Virus record (IMG/VR): IMGVR_UViG_3300005663_000127
Coordinates: 1-36,583 of that record
Reading direction: 5' to 3' (one strand)
Length of the DNA stretch: 36,583 nucleotides
DNA from: a virus
Shown here: in pieces, positions 1 through 8,769 of the stretch
Position numbering within the stretch: the first letter of the stretch is position 1
How the letters are laid out: every line of letters begins with the position of its first letter
Program-made: the position numbers and the translations under genes
Notes under the pieces: generated by a model
What the model saw: only the letters and a program-made list of their open reading frames with translations
What the model was told of the DNA's origin: nothing
Databases searched by the model: none

Positions 1-3000
1 GCTACAGAGAAGATAGGTTTTGATAGACTACTTAAACCTGGCAAACGTACTATCATGGCTGCTCTTAAAAAGGGTGGGTGGGAAGGGGCACAGGAAGTAA
101 TCGAGACAATGGGCCACAATCTTCTGGAATATTTTGGATATGATTATCGTAAACCGAGCGACATTCCAACCGCTGTCAAAGCAGCGTTTGATCATATAAT
201 GGATGGTTGGCAAGATGCTTTGGTCGGTGGTATCGGTGCCGGTGGTATAGTCAGTGTTGTTATGCCGGGTGTGCGGGGCAAAGAACTCAATGAACCAGAC
301 ATAATCCCACCCACCGTAGAAGAACTCACCAAGAAACCGATTGAAGAAATCGAACCGCAAACAGAAGATCATGCCATAGGATATCAGTATGGCCTTACTA
401 ACGAACAAGTGGATAGCAGACTTAATGAAGCAGAACTGAGGTATCGAGAACTACAACTCAAAGATAAGCGAACCCAGGAAGAATTTGAAGAGTTCGTTCA
501 CCTTAAAGAAAACAGAACTAACATCGAAGCTCTAATAGAACAAGAAACAAAACCTATAACTCCACCTAAAATCAAAAGGACACAGAAGAATCTTTTGGCA
601 TTAGGTCACAAGATAGCACGCGAGGCTGAACTCAGTGATGAAGAATATCGTGACTTCGCTGAGATAGTGACTGGTAAGCGTTCTATGAAAGATATGTCTA
701 AGGCAGAACGGAATGAATTTGTATCAGCCCTTGAAGAATCTTATGGTACACCGAAAGAACTGACTCCTGAAGATTATGATATGCCTATTACTGTTGCCGG
801 TAGAGCAACTTCAATGCGTAAGATTTTTAACGAAGTTGGCAAAACTTTAGAAACACTTGCACCCAGGCGTGAAATACCAGCTGTTATCAAAATAGGTTTC
901 GGTGAAGATAGCATATGGCAACGGGCAAAAAACTTTGCTACTGGTATTGATAATACACCACCTTATCATCTTGCGAGAATACTTGATAGCGGCATGGAAG
1001 GAATTTTTTCAGAAGTGCTTGATAAAGGTATTCAGCATGGTGTAGAAATTGCGGCAGGCCATGGGCGGCAAGTTACCGAAGTTCTCCTTAATAGATTACA
1101 AGAATTAGGCGTAACCGATAATGATTTAGCCAAAATGGGAAGATCTGTAAATCCAAGATTTCGGACTCATCAAATGATTAGCGAAGGTGCGGCTACTGAA
1201 ACTTTTACTGAAACAATAAACAATCAAAACTATGAAATGACTTGGGCTAATTTAATACATATTTATCTATATAGCAATCAGGAAGCAGGAATGCGGCACA
1301 TTAAAGGCGGTGGTCTGGTAATACATGGAAACATGACGGGTAAAATATCAGAAGAACGTATAAACAACATACGGCAGAAAGTAGAAGAGAACCCAAAAGC
1401 TAAAGCAGTCGCTGATACAATATTAGAAATTGGAGAAAAAATTTGGAAGCCATCAATAAATATGGTTTCGCAACGAACGGAAGGAAAAGATATAGCTACT
1501 GAGCCTAACTGGTTTGGTCTTAGGGTTTTTATGCCGCCGAGATTAGCTGGTAAAATTAGAATAGGAAAAATGGGTCAATTCGGTGTCAATTTCATCGAAG
1601 ATAAAGGCATATTTCACGATAGAACTAAAAATACATTGCCATTAATTGTAAGTGATGTTTTTAGTGAATTTAGTTCTTTTGAAAATGCTACGGCTGAATA
1701 TGTTGGTTTGGCTGAAGCTACGCGAACATCGAGAACTTTACTTAACAATTCTAATATAGCTACGACACTTGATCAAAAAGGATATGGTCGGGTGCGTCAT
1801 AACATTCTTGCAATTCACAAACAAGCACAAAGTTTACCGGTATCAGAAGGTAATTTTTCAGCATTTTTTGCAAGGCGTTTACCAGCATTATACCGTGCAG
1901 TTTTGCACGCTAATCCAGGACTCGTGGCCAGTCAGAAAACATCAACTTCTAATTACGGTGCTTATGTCTCGCCGAAATATATGAAAAATGTAGTGGCTGG
2001 CTTAAGCTGGAAAAACATACAGAGAACATTAAGGTTATCAAACATCGCCTGGGATAGATTCCATATGGCCCACAGCAGTCTCGCATTAGGGGAAATGGCC
2101 CAGTCTGATGCAGTATTACGAATGTGGACTGGTGGCAAAAGCTCTGATATAAATAAAATGGGATGGGCGATAAAAATGGCTGATGGCAGTGCCCTGGCTG
2201 ATGGTATGGTCATGGCCTGGGAAGAATATCAAGACGCACGAAATGATACAATAGAAGGATTTTCTGCCGAATGGTGGGCTAACAAAGACGTAGATAATAT
2301 GCCTGAAATGAATATTGAAATGTGGGAAGAAATTCAAACCAAAAAGGAAGATGCAACACCGGAAGAAAGACAAATAGCTGAACAATGGAAAAACCTTGTT
2401 ACAAAACGTGCTGAATATCTTTGGCAAAGGACGCAGCCATCATGGGATAAACATAATAGGTCATATCTTACATCCCAAAAAGGTTTAAGGCGGGTATATT
2501 TACTTTTCCGTTCTTTCCATGAGAAATCACTTACAATATTTAATGAAGCTAAATTAGATTACGAACATAGTTCAAAAAGCCTTGATGATAAAGCAAAGTT
2601 TGTCCAGAAGGGCGGTGCCGTTCTCACAGGTTATGCTGTCAATAAATTTATACGCCTTGCTATGGCAGCACTTTTATATAGAGAGCGTAAAAGTATTGTT
2701 AAGATTGGCGAAGAGTTTTTAACTTCTTGGATGGATATGTTTCCTGTATTTGGCAAAGCCCTTAAAATAACAGTCAATAGATTTATAGATACCTTAGCAG
2801 GAGAAAAAACAAGTTATATTGGTGAAGCATTAGAATCGTTTCCTGTTAGAGTAGTTAATATGGCATTAAAAGCTCCACCAGATATGGCAGAAGCAATAGC
2901 CCACCTTCTCAAAGGTGAAACTGAAGAAGCCGAAGAAGCTTTTATGCGTGGTATCGGCAGACTTGGCGAAAATGTTGGAATGTTATATGGTTATCCTGTT

Positions 3001-3111
3001 CCCAGAGTAAAACGCCTTGGGGCATGGTTAGAAGAGGAAAAAGAAGGAAAACCAACAGGGAGACGTGCTCCGGCTAAACGGACTGCACCAAGTAGAAGGA
3101 GTCCGAGATGA
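1..3111 (+). CDS. Large virion/ejection-type protein, C-terminal 1036 residues (5' end outside window)
   Basis: The reading frame is open from the first base, so the gene begins upstream; the first ATG at 55 is internal (the codons before it read ATEKIGFDRLL). Near the visible start is a 'GWEGAQE' segment followed by a glycine-rich hydrophobic stretch (DALVGGIGAGGIVSVV), a combination common in very large phage internal or polyvalent-type proteins. The middle is a long soluble region without a motif I recognise. Toward the C-terminus come helical segments and a basic Arg/Pro/Lys tail (TGRRAPAKRTAPSRRSPR). Size, position at the end of the virion operon and the membrane-like glycine segment suggest a protein carried in the particle and ejected with DNA, but this is inferred from context. 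The stop overlaps the next start (ATGA). Confidence 0.55.
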   Translation, partial: ATEKIGFDRLLKPGKRTIMAALKKGGWEGAQEVIETMGHNLLEYFGYDYRKPSDIPTAVKAAFDHIMDGWQDALVGGIGAGGIVSVVMPGVRGKELNEPDIIPPTVEELTKKPIEEIEPQTEDHAIGYQYGLTNEQVDSRLNEAELRYRELQLKDKRTQEEFEEFVHLKENRTNIEALIEQETKPITPPKIKRTQKNLLALGHKIAREAELSDEEYRDFAEIVTGKRSMKDMSKAERNEFVSALEESYGTPKELTPEDYDMPITVAGRATSMRKIFNEVGKTLETLAPRREIPAVIKIGFGEDSIWQRAKNFATGIDNTPPYHLARILDSGMEGIFSEVLDKGIQHGVEIAAGHGRQVTEVLLNRLQELGVTDNDLAKMGRSVNPRFRTHQMISEGAATETFTETINNQNYEMTWANLIHIYLYSNQEAGMRHIKGGGLVIHGNMTGKISEERINNIRQKVEENPKAKAVADTILEIGEKIWKPSINMVSQRTEGKDIATEPNWFGLRVFMPPRLAGKIRIGKMGQFGVNFIEDKGIFHDRTKNTLPLIVSDVFSEFSSFENATAEYVGLAEATRTSRTLLNNSNIATTLDQKGYGRVRHNILAIHKQAQSLPVSEGNFSAFFARRLPALYRAVLHANPGLVASQKTSTSNYGAYVSPKYMKNVVAGLSWKNIQRTLRLSNIAWDRFHMAHSSLALGEMAQSDAVLRMWTGGKSSDINKMGWAIKMADGSALADGMVMAWEEYQDARNDTIEGFSAEWWANKDVDNMPEMNIEMWEEIQTKKEDATPEERQIAEQWKNLVTKRAEYLWQRTQPSWDKHNRSYLTSQKGLRRVYLLFRSFHEKSLTIFNEAKLDYEHSSKSLDDKAKFVQKGGAVLTGYAVNKFIRLAMAALLYRERKSIVKIGEEFLTSWMDMFPVFGKALKITVNRFIDTLAGEKTSYIGEALESFPVRVVNMALKAPPDMAEAIAHLLKGETEEAEEAFMRGIGRLGENVGMLYGYPVPRVKRLGAWLEEEKEGKPTGRRAPAKRTAPSRRSPR

Positions 3112-3257
3112 ATGACCATGATTTGCTTGTGAGGATTGATGAACGTACTAAAACGATGTCTAAACAGTTTAGCAACCATATCAAACATCATTGGATGGTG
3201 ACTATCCCTGTACTCGCAATAGCATTAGGGTTGTTGGTTGCTCTGTTGACTAAGTAA
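3108..3257 (+). CDS. Holin-like small membrane protein, 49 residues
   Basis: ATG at 3108 overlaps the stop of the large virion gene (ATGA). The product has a charged N-terminal half (NDHDLLVRIDERTKTMSKQF) and one C-terminal membrane span, about residues 31-47 (TIPVLAIALGLLVALL). An 'LVRIDERTK' helix followed by a single span resembles phage haemolysin XhlA/holin-like proteins. It is the last rightward gene and its 3' end overlaps the opposing leftward gene by 8 bases. No endolysin is visible next to it, so a lysis role is an inference from size, topology and position at the end of the late operon. Confidence 0.65.
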   Translation: MNDHDLLVRIDERTKTMSKQFSNHIKHHWMVTIPVLAIALGLLVALLTK

Positions 3258-3513
3258 GTTCTCTTCTGGTATTTCTTATATCGTCAATGGCCTTGTTCAG
3301 TAATCCTAATTTTAGGTATAGCATATCTTCAAGGCAATATAATAACTCATGTTTAACCCTATCATCAAATTCTGATATTAAATGAATTGAAACTCGTACA
3401 TCTGTTTTTAACCCCACAACATATTTTCGCGGCCTATCAATGCTCAGCTGTACCATTAATTTTAATTCTGGAAATTTTTTGTCTAAATAATTTTGTATTT
3501 TGTTTTTATCCAT
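3250..3513 (-). CDS. Hypothetical protein, 87 residues
   Basis: Good Shine-Dalgarno (AGGAG, 8 bases before the ATG). The N-terminus is basic (MDKNKIQNYLDKKFPELKL), followed by an alternating strand region and a helical C-terminus (ELLYCLEDMLYLKLGLLNKAIDDI). I do not recognise the family. It is the last gene of the leftward transcription unit and converges with the holin-like gene without a visible terminator between them. Confidence 0.6.
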   Translation of the reverse strand: MDKNKIQNYLDKKFPELKLMVQLSIDRPRKYVVGLKTDVRVSIHLISEFDDRVKHELLYCLEDMLYLKLGLLNKAIDDIRNTRRELT

Positions 3514-3515
3514 CT

Positions 3516-3788
3516 TTATTCTCCTATTAGGGCACGCCCTGCTGCATTATTTATTGGGATGCCTTGACTCCATAGAATGATTGTTGCGGGTATTTTAACT
3601 TTAACTTCTTGCTGTCGAAGTGTCTCATATAAATTTACAGCATTTTGAATTACTTCTTTCGGCACTAAACGAAATTGCCCATCGCGGCACCATAACACAG
3701 GATTAATTTCTCCACCAGTTAATGCATCGAGAAGGACTTCGGCAAGAAAAATTGTATCACCTGATTCTTTAATTGTGTCTATATTCAT
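3516..3788 (-). CDS. Hypothetical protein, 90 residues
   Basis: Strong ribosome site (AAGGAG, 8 bases before ATG). Mixed alpha/beta composition with no signal peptide and no metal motif; family not recognised. It overlaps the end of the upstream gene by 20 bases and lies 2 bases before the downstream gene, so it is cotranscribed and probably translationally coupled. Confidence 0.6.
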   Translation of the reverse strand: MNIDTIKESGDTIFLAEVLLDALTGGEINPVLWCRDGQFRLVPKEVIQNAVNLYETLRQQEVKVKIPATIILWSQGIPINNAAGRALIGE

Positions 3789-4137
3789 CCCATATTCTCC
3801 TTAATTTACAATATGAAGTGGGGTCGTCCCCACTGAATAACTGATCCCTGGGTGTGCCCTGGGAAAATGTGCCAATCCAATTCCCCCAACATACGTCCCG
3901 CAAAATCCTGATACCGTAATGGTCCCGGTACGCGATTACAGCAACGTACCGGGTCTTACCATGTGCAGATGTAACTCGTATAATCCAACCAGGATGCTCG
4001 GTGGGGGAAACAGGATTGAACCCCCCGAAGAACTCAACCTGGCCCTCGTACAGTGCCCGGACTATGGCTGGCCTTGGACAGTTGTTTTCCAGCCATAGGA
4101 TAATGTGTGTGCGTGATTGGAAGTGGACTTGTTTCAT
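3769..4137 (-). CDS. Hypothetical protein, 122 residues
   Basis: The start overlaps the upstream stop as ATGA, and no independent ribosome site is obvious, so translation probably depends on coupling. The protein opens with a short helix (SRTHIILWLENN) and continues with a beta-rich, Trp/Tyr/Arg-rich region (PGWIIRVTSAHGKTRYVAVIAYRDHYGIRIL). I do not recognise a family; the rich aromatic/basic content would suit nucleic-acid or glycan contact, but that is only an impression. Confidence 0.6.
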   Translation of the reverse strand: MKQVHFQSRTHIILWLENNCPRPAIVRALYEGQVEFFGGFNPVSPTEHPGWIIRVTSAHGKTRYVAVIAYRDHYGIRILRDVCWGNWIGTFSQGTPRDQLFSGDDPTSYCKLRRIWDEYRHN

Positions 4138-4565
4138 AGTGGTTTTACGTTCTTATATATATTCATATTCCCCCAATGCACGATCCCGCCAGTTTTCAGA
4201 TCTATGACGATCACAGGCTTATCATTATTTCCAATGACAAAATCCCTAAACGCATTATCTATTCTTAAAATCAATCGATCATTATCATAACAATGGGTAG
4301 CCAACCTCGCCACCGGCACCGGAATTTCCTTCGGTTTCTCCAACGCCTTAATCGCCTCAAACGATTCTGTGCTGATAGTATTTAACGGCACTATCTTGCC
4401 GTCTACTTCTGCTGTGATTTTAATGTTTGGCATAGTTTTCCTTTCTGAACATTTTTGACATATAAATTGACCATAGCCATTGTCAGTGTAAAATATCATG
4501 TCATCTGCACAAAATAATCCTTCACACTGTACACAATGTTTATGTAATGCGTATTCACTTATCAA
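4134..4565 (-). CDS. Zinc-ribbon N-terminus plus conserved phage domain; possible second start at 4433
   Basis: The longest product (143 residues) starts at TTG 4565, with AAGGAG six bases upstream and a TTGA overlap with the preceding stop. Residues 1-42 carry two Cys pairs (CVQC and CQKC) like a small zinc ribbon. An in-frame ATG at 4433 (MPNIKITAEVDG) has its own strong site (AGAAAGGA, about 7 bases before), so a shorter 99-residue product is also likely. The remainder (PVARLATHCYDNDRLILRIDNAFRDF...) is an alpha/beta domain of unknown function. Either two products come from one frame, or a zinc-ribbon ORF has fused to a downstream gene while keeping its start. Confidence 0.6.
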   Translation of the reverse strand: MISEYALHKHCVQCEGLFCADDMIFYTDNGYGQFICQKCSERKTMPNIKITAEVDGKIVPLNTISTESFEAIKALEKPKEIPVPVARLATHCYDNDRLILRIDNAFRDFVIGNNDKPVIVIDLKTGGIVHWGNMNIYKNVKPL

Positions 4566-5038
4566 TCCACTCTCCTTTTAGCCTTAGCCACAACAGCCTC
4601 GACCTCTTCAGGACTATAATCACCCTTACGTTTCAGAGCACGACCAATAGCGGCACCACCTGTGAATCCCGCAAGAATACCGATCAAACTTAACGGTTGA
4701 TCTTCGCTACCCACAATGATGCCTTGGAGATATTCAGCTTCTTTAATGTTGGCATTGATGAAGCCAATAGCATCACTGTTAGCATGATCGTCATCTTCAG
4801 CTGCCCGCAGATAACCAATCTGTTCTGTTCGATGCTTGATGATAATCTTGGTACGGAGTTTCTTCACGTTATGCAATGAATCAATTTCCTTGAAGCCATC
4901 GAGTGATCCTTCGACATATTCATAAGATTGTTCCGTTACTGTAGTTGGTGTCACCCGGTCCATCATGGATCGACAACTGATGACAGCGAGGGATGTGATA
5001 CATGCTATTACTAATAGTAAGTTTGTCTTGTTTTTCAT
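4562..5038 (-). CDS. Predicted lipoprotein, 158 residues
   Basis: I choose ATG 5038 because AAAGGA lies six bases upstream; a TTG five codons earlier would bury that site in the coding sequence. The N-terminus is a classic lipoprotein signal: MKNKTN, a hydrophobic core (LLLVIACITSLAVIS) and a lipobox-like VISC at residues 19-22. The mature part is helical, with a second hydrophobic/glycine segment near the C-terminus (LIGILAGFTGGAAIGRALK). It should be exported and lipidated at the bacterial membrane. An outer spanin, a superinfection-exclusion or a host-surface role are all possible; nothing here decides between them. Confidence 0.65.
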   Translation of the reverse strand: MKNKTNLLLVIACITSLAVISCRSMMDRVTPTTVTEQSYEYVEGSLDGFKEIDSLHNVKKLRTKIIIKHRTEQIGYLRAAEDDDHANSDAIGFINANIKEAEYLQGIIVGSEDQPLSLIGILAGFTGGAAIGRALKRKGDYSPEEVEAVVAKAKRRVD

Positions 5039-5049
5039 TTCTGTTCCTT

Positions 5050-5310
5050 TCAATTATTTTTGGTAGGACATTCTTTACATTCCCAAGGCTTACCATGACC
5101 TGTAGACCATTTATGGATAGTTATCAAGAATCTAAAACATAGAATTTTTACCCATAAATCATAGTCCCTACTATCATGGTCTTCACGAGAATCATAGCGA
5201 AAATGCCAACCCACATAAACAGGCAATGCTATAAAACCATCAAGAACACGACAGCGTCTTACCCCTATACATATTTCTTGTTTATCATTGCTGACTAATA
5301 CTTTATACAT
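5050..5310 (-). CDS. Hypothetical protein, 86 residues
   Basis: AGGAG lies eight bases before ATG. The protein has a beta-like N-terminal half and a C-terminal CKEC motif that could contribute to a metal site. Family not recognised. It sits between the primase-helicase (15 bases upstream of its start) and the lipoprotein gene. Confidence 0.55.
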   Translation of the reverse strand: MYKVLVSNDKQEICIGVRRCRVLDGFIALPVYVGWHFRYDSREDHDSRDYDLWVKILCFRFLITIHKWSTGHGKPWECKECPTKNN

Positions 5311-5325
5311 CTCATTCTCTCCTAA

Positions 5326-7611
5326 CTAACTTTTAGGCCGACCCAAGTACACTGAGTAAACCCAGTCCTGTAATTCCAGACCCTTATATGTATATTGTCT
5401 CCTGTCACCAATCTTAGCACGGAAATCTATAATGGTTGGACAGGCTTGTTTTAACCAACGACCGAAGTAAATATTATTGCCAGCTTTGTGCCCTGTCTTG
5501 ACACACCACATCTCCCATGCTTCGTATAACTGACTTTTGGTTGTATAAGCATCTGCACTTTTAACGCAACACTCTTTTACAAATGCTGTCACAGGTGCAG
5601 TTATTTCTGTTAGCTGTTGTAAGAGTGGTTCAGAAGATTTGGGCATGGTGAATCGACCCTGTTCCCTAAGATCTTTCAAACCTTGTAAAGCAAAGTTAAT
5701 GAGTTTACCACCACGGGCCTCTTGGCGTAACCGATCTTTCAAAGTGAAATCTTCTCTGCCAATATATGAATTGGGAAAATTAAGAATTATAGATCTGGCC
5801 ACAAGTGCTTTAGCCGGGTCTGAAAAACCAGGAAGATCATTCATAGCGATAGTAAATCGACAAGTCAGATAAAGATCAAACGGCTGTATATATTTGGGAT
5901 TCACCGTGATTGAATCTCTACCAGTTACTTGTAATATCGTTTGCAACGCAGCATCAGCTTCACCTCTTCTCGGTGTTCTTGCGTCACCAAGTGTGGCGGC
6001 AAGTTTACCTATAAGCGAATACAGTCCATGTGTATTAGCCAACGCCTGAAAGCTTGTAGCATTATACTGATTTTTACCGAGCATACTATGTAGTGTTTCA
6101 AGTATTGTACTTTTGCCTGATCTTGCATCACCGATGAAAATCATTAATTTCTCTTGTGTCATATCCGGCACGAGGTTATAACCGAACCACTGAGCCAATG
6201 CCTGAATACATTCAGTATCTTCATTGAATATCTGATTACAGGTATCTGTATATAGACTGGACCAGGCGTTCTCATCGAAGGCGTAGGGGAAAACATTATA
6301 AGTGAATAATCGTGGGTCGGGATTATGCAATACAATATTATCCTTCATATACTCATTTACATCAAGCATACCGTTCTTGAAAATTATAAGGTTATTTGGG
6401 TGCGGGTGTTCTTCTTTATCGAGCCATACAGGGGGATCTTTTTCTATCGGGCACCATCTATTCATAGCATCGATGATGTCGTTTACTTTAGATCTGGTAG
6501 GTTTATAAGGAACTATATTCTTCACACCCATAACATTTGTTTTTACAAATTGTTTACCCTCAAGAAATTTATATAATTCCCCTTTGAATAATGCTACAGA
6601 TAACTCTTCATAGTGATCTTTAACCCACTGCATCCACTGACCACGATAATTACGAAGTATTGGTATGCCATTAAGCATATGTGATTCATTCATAAACCGT
6701 TCAGCAATAAGAAAAGCCACATCATTTTCAAACACATCAGGATCTATCTCTTTATTTTCGTCACCGTGTTCACCAACATATTCAAACAGTGAAGCTTGGG
6801 TAAGGCCATGCTGTACCCACTGTCGCGTGTCTTTAATATCTTTTGGCGGGAGTATACATTTAATATCTTCAACTGCATCTTTGATGTTAAGAAAGGTTTT
6901 CTGCATTCCTTTCTTACCAGCACCAGCGTCATTGTCACCTATGATCCATACTTCGTGACTCGTAAGAGGCATTTCTTTAAGGATGTCCATACCCCCTTCA
7001 GCAGAAGGCCGACCAATAGCAACGAAACCGAGTGACGCGGCGGCACATACATCACTTGCACCTTCGACAATGATGATGGGAAGTTCAGTTTTGGCAATAA
7101 CTGCTCGGCCTGTTTCCAGTCTTTGACGGCTCGCATCAAGGATATGGAGCCAACCGGAACCCGGCAATTCTTTAACAGCTTTGTTGCTAATACGACTACA
7201 AAGAACCGCAGAAGGATTCTCTGGATCATCGGATGAAACCATACACCAGTCCGGTTTTCCACATATAGGACATATAACACCCGCGTCTGCGATCCGCACC
7301 CAATGGAATTTCCCTGCTTCATATTTTTTATCTCCTATCGCATGGTCTGAATTGTAGGCGTAAATCAGACCACGTTTAGATCCGTGTTCCATAAATTTCT
7401 TGCCGCTGTGGTATCGCTTGAGCAAACCGATGATGTCACCTTTGGCATCACGCTCGGCGAACACCCAAGCATACTCACCAGGATAATAACCGACACCGAG
7501 TGTTTCTAAAGAAGTTACAGTGACACCAAGTTCTTCGGCAAAGTGCTCTAACATGCCAGTGATGACATTATTTTTGAATACTTCAAATTGTTCGGCGAAG
7601 GTTAAATTCAC
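5326..7611 (-). CDS. DNA primase-helicase (Toprim plus D5/P4-type SF3 helicase), 761 residues
   Basis: Three parts can be read. Residues about 114-138 hold four Cys (C114, C117, C123, C138), a probable zinc site. A Toprim domain follows, with E183 in VEGASD and D226/D228 in GDNDAG. The C-terminal third is an SF3-type helicase: Walker A GDARSGKST (494-502), a beta-strand ending at D543 (LGDAR), and sensor-like N591 in IAMNDLPGFSD, as in D5/P4-type primases. The start is GTG 7611, preceded by AGGTGAT and overlapping the stop of a 24-residue membrane peptide (GTGA). Inferred role: unwinding and primer synthesis at the phage fork, working with the family A polymerase encoded in the same leftward unit. 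Confidence 0.93.
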   Translation of the reverse strand: MNLTFAEQFEVFKNNVITGMLEHFAEELGVTVTSLETLGVGYYPGEYAWVFAERDAKGDIIGLLKRYHSGKKFMEHGSKRGLIYAYNSDHAIGDKKYEAGKFHWVRIADAGVICPICGKPDWCMVSSDDPENPSAVLCSRISNKAVKELPGSGWLHILDASRQRLETGRAVIAKTELPIIIVEGASDVCAAASLGFVAIGRPSAEGGMDILKEMPLTSHEVWIIGDNDAGAGKKGMQKTFLNIKDAVEDIKCILPPKDIKDTRQWVQHGLTQASLFEYVGEHGDENKEIDPDVFENDVAFLIAERFMNESHMLNGIPILRNYRGQWMQWVKDHYEELSVALFKGELYKFLEGKQFVKTNVMGVKNIVPYKPTRSKVNDIIDAMNRWCPIEKDPPVWLDKEEHPHPNNLIIFKNGMLDVNEYMKDNIVLHNPDPRLFTYNVFPYAFDENAWSSLYTDTCNQIFNEDTECIQALAQWFGYNLVPDMTQEKLMIFIGDARSGKSTILETLHSMLGKNQYNATSFQALANTHGLYSLIGKLAATLGDARTPRRGEADAALQTILQVTGRDSITVNPKYIQPFDLYLTCRFTIAMNDLPGFSDPAKALVARSIILNFPNSYIGREDFTLKDRLRQEARGGKLINFALQGLKDLREQGRFTMPKSSEPLLQQLTEITAPVTAFVKECCVKSADAYTTKSQLYEAWEMWCVKTGHKAGNNIYFGRWLKQACPTIIDFRAKIGDRRQYTYKGLELQDWVYSVYLGRPKS

Positions 7612-7682
7612 AGTTTATCACCTGCTACCATAAGAAGGACTATCCATAAAATTATAGCCATCGCTATTAACATATAACCCAT
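7608..7682 (-). CDS. 24-residue membrane micro-protein
   Basis: ATG 7682 is preceded by GAGGTGTGAT, an excellent ribosome site in a gap otherwise without genes. The peptide is nearly all hydrophobic (MGYMLIAMAIILWIVLLMVAGDKL), one membrane span with a short charged tail. Its stop overlaps the GTG start of the primase-helicase (GTGA), so its translation may set primase expression. It could be a true membrane peptide or a leader whose main job is coupling. It lies just downstream of the structured RNA at 7700-7802. Confidence 0.6.
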   Translation of the reverse strand: MGYMLIAMAIILWIVLLMVAGDKL

Positions 7683-7699
7683 ATCACACCTCAAAAATA

Positions 7700-7802
7700 G
7701 ATGCTGGCGGGCAGGGCACCAAGGTCACGAACCTTGTGACGGTCTTATCTCGTATGAGCGTTCCGCAGTATGCCCTAAAGCATTCCAGCCGCCGCCAGCA
7801 TC
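7700..7802 (-). ncRNA. Candidate structured RNA with tRNA-like acceptor/T-arm core
   Basis: A 103-base non-coding block in a genome that otherwise packs genes end to end. The ends form a perfect 11-bp stem (7792-7802 with 7700-7710). Inside, on the minus strand, AGGGCAT (7776-7770) pairs with GTGCCCT (7719-7713). Directly abutting the second strand is a 5-bp arm, CAAGG/CCTTG, with the 7-base loop TTCGTGA (7736-7720). That is the geometry of a tRNA acceptor stem stacked on a T arm, but there is no anticodon arm, no CCA, and T-loop position 58 is T instead of A. The outer stem is followed by TATTTTT, so it might also act as an attenuator before the micro-protein and primase-helicase. No named RNA family is recognised. 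Confidence 0.5.
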
Positions 7803-7815
7803 ACACATACATATC

Positions 7816-8769
7816 TTAAAACTTAGCAACACTCTCCAACGTCTTATCCCTAATCATCACCCACTGTTCCGGGGTGACATCTTCTGATACAACATCAGGA
7901 CCAGCAATCTCGGCAATAGCACCATGCCACACTTTACCGATCACTTTATCATTGATAGAAGGATCACGCAGTTCTACAATAGTATTCCACGCTTCGTTCA
8001 TAGTACACGCAGTTTCATCTGGCTTAGCCGGTGGCACTACAGCATCTTTTGATTCTGGTTTCGGTGGTGGACCAGCAGGTGGTGCTGTTACAGCATCAGT
8101 CTTGGCCTTAACCTTAGCCACAGCAGCTTTATTCTTTGCTGACTTAGCAGCCATCTTTTGTGCCTTTACTTCAGGTGAATCAGGTGCGGTATCATCGGCA
8201 GGTACTCGTGCTGGATGTGTCTTAGCCGGAGCTTTGGCAGCAGTAGCTACGGGTTTCGCTGTTGCATTCTTTGCACCCATAGCAGCAAATTGTTTATCTA
8301 AGCTCTTTAACTCAGCAGCATCAAGTTTACGAAGCTGCGTTCCTGGCTCAGCATCATACATATCAATCCAGTTGACCTGATATGGATAGGTGGCCTCTTC
8401 ATAAGTATTCTCACCAATCCTGACCTGAAACTCAAGATCGTCATACTTGCCGTTAGCAAGTTGTATCAATGATCTGCCATCCCAGTTGAATACTTTCTTG
8501 ACCTGATCCATACTAAGCGTGGGTCCAATCTCTCCACCCTTCTTTTTAATGGCACCATAGAGGCACAAGAATGCAGTGATCTCAGCTTCACCGACACCCT
8601 CTATGCCAGTATAGTCAAACCACTTTCCTTCTTTTACATCGTAGACTTCTGTAAGGAGAACTCTTGCATTGAACCACGGTAATTCTATGTCAGTACCTTT
8701 CTTCTTTCTTTTATCAACGCCGTGTTCAAGAAGTTTACATCTGAATGTTCCGATTCTGTCAAGTCCCAT
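7816..8769 (-). CDS. Replication-module protein, possible ssDNA-binding type, 317 residues
   Basis: AAAGGG precedes ATG 8769. The N-terminal 145 residues look folded and beta-rich (IGTFRCKLLEHGVDKRKKKG, FNARVLLTEVYD, LEFQVRIGENTYEEATYPYQVNWID). A long Ala/Lys/Pro linker, about 165-255, follows, then a helical C-terminal segment (CTMNEAWNTIVELRDPSINDKVIGKVWHGAI). A single folded domain with a flexible tail, encoded between the Sak4-like ATPase and primase-helicase genes, is the usual setting of a phage single-strand binding or recombination partner protein. That role is inferred from context; I see no OB-fold signature I can name. Confidence 0.5.
   Translation of the reverse strand: MGLDRIGTFRCKLLEHGVDKRKKKGTDIELPWFNARVLLTEVYDVKEGKWFDYTGIEGVGEAEITAFLCLYGAIKKKGGEIGPTLSMDQVKKVFNWDGRSLIQLANGKYDDLEFQVRIGENTYEEATYPYQVNWIDMYDAEPGTQLRKLDAAELKSLDKQFAAMGAKNATAKPVATAAKAPAKTHPARVPADDTAPDSPEVKAQKMAAKSAKNKAAVAKVKAKTDAVTAPPAGPPPKPESKDAVVPPAKPDETACTMNEAWNTIVELRDPSINDKVIGKVWHGAIAEIAGPDVVSEDVTPEQWVMIRDKTLESVAKF

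Noticed and set aside
1-3111. Starting the first gene at ATG 55
   Set aside because: Codons are open from base 1 and the sequence upstream of 55 continues the same protein style, so the gene is treated as 5' truncated by the window.
4562-5038. Calling the lipoprotein an outer spanin (Rz1)
   Set aside because: It is longer than usual Rz1, is not proline-rich, and has no inner-spanin partner embedded with it; a lipobox alone does not define function.
7700-7802. Calling 7700-7802 a tRNA gene
   Set aside because: There is no anticodon arm, no CCA and T-loop position 58 is T; only acceptor and T-arm geometry fit, so it is reported as a candidate RNA only.
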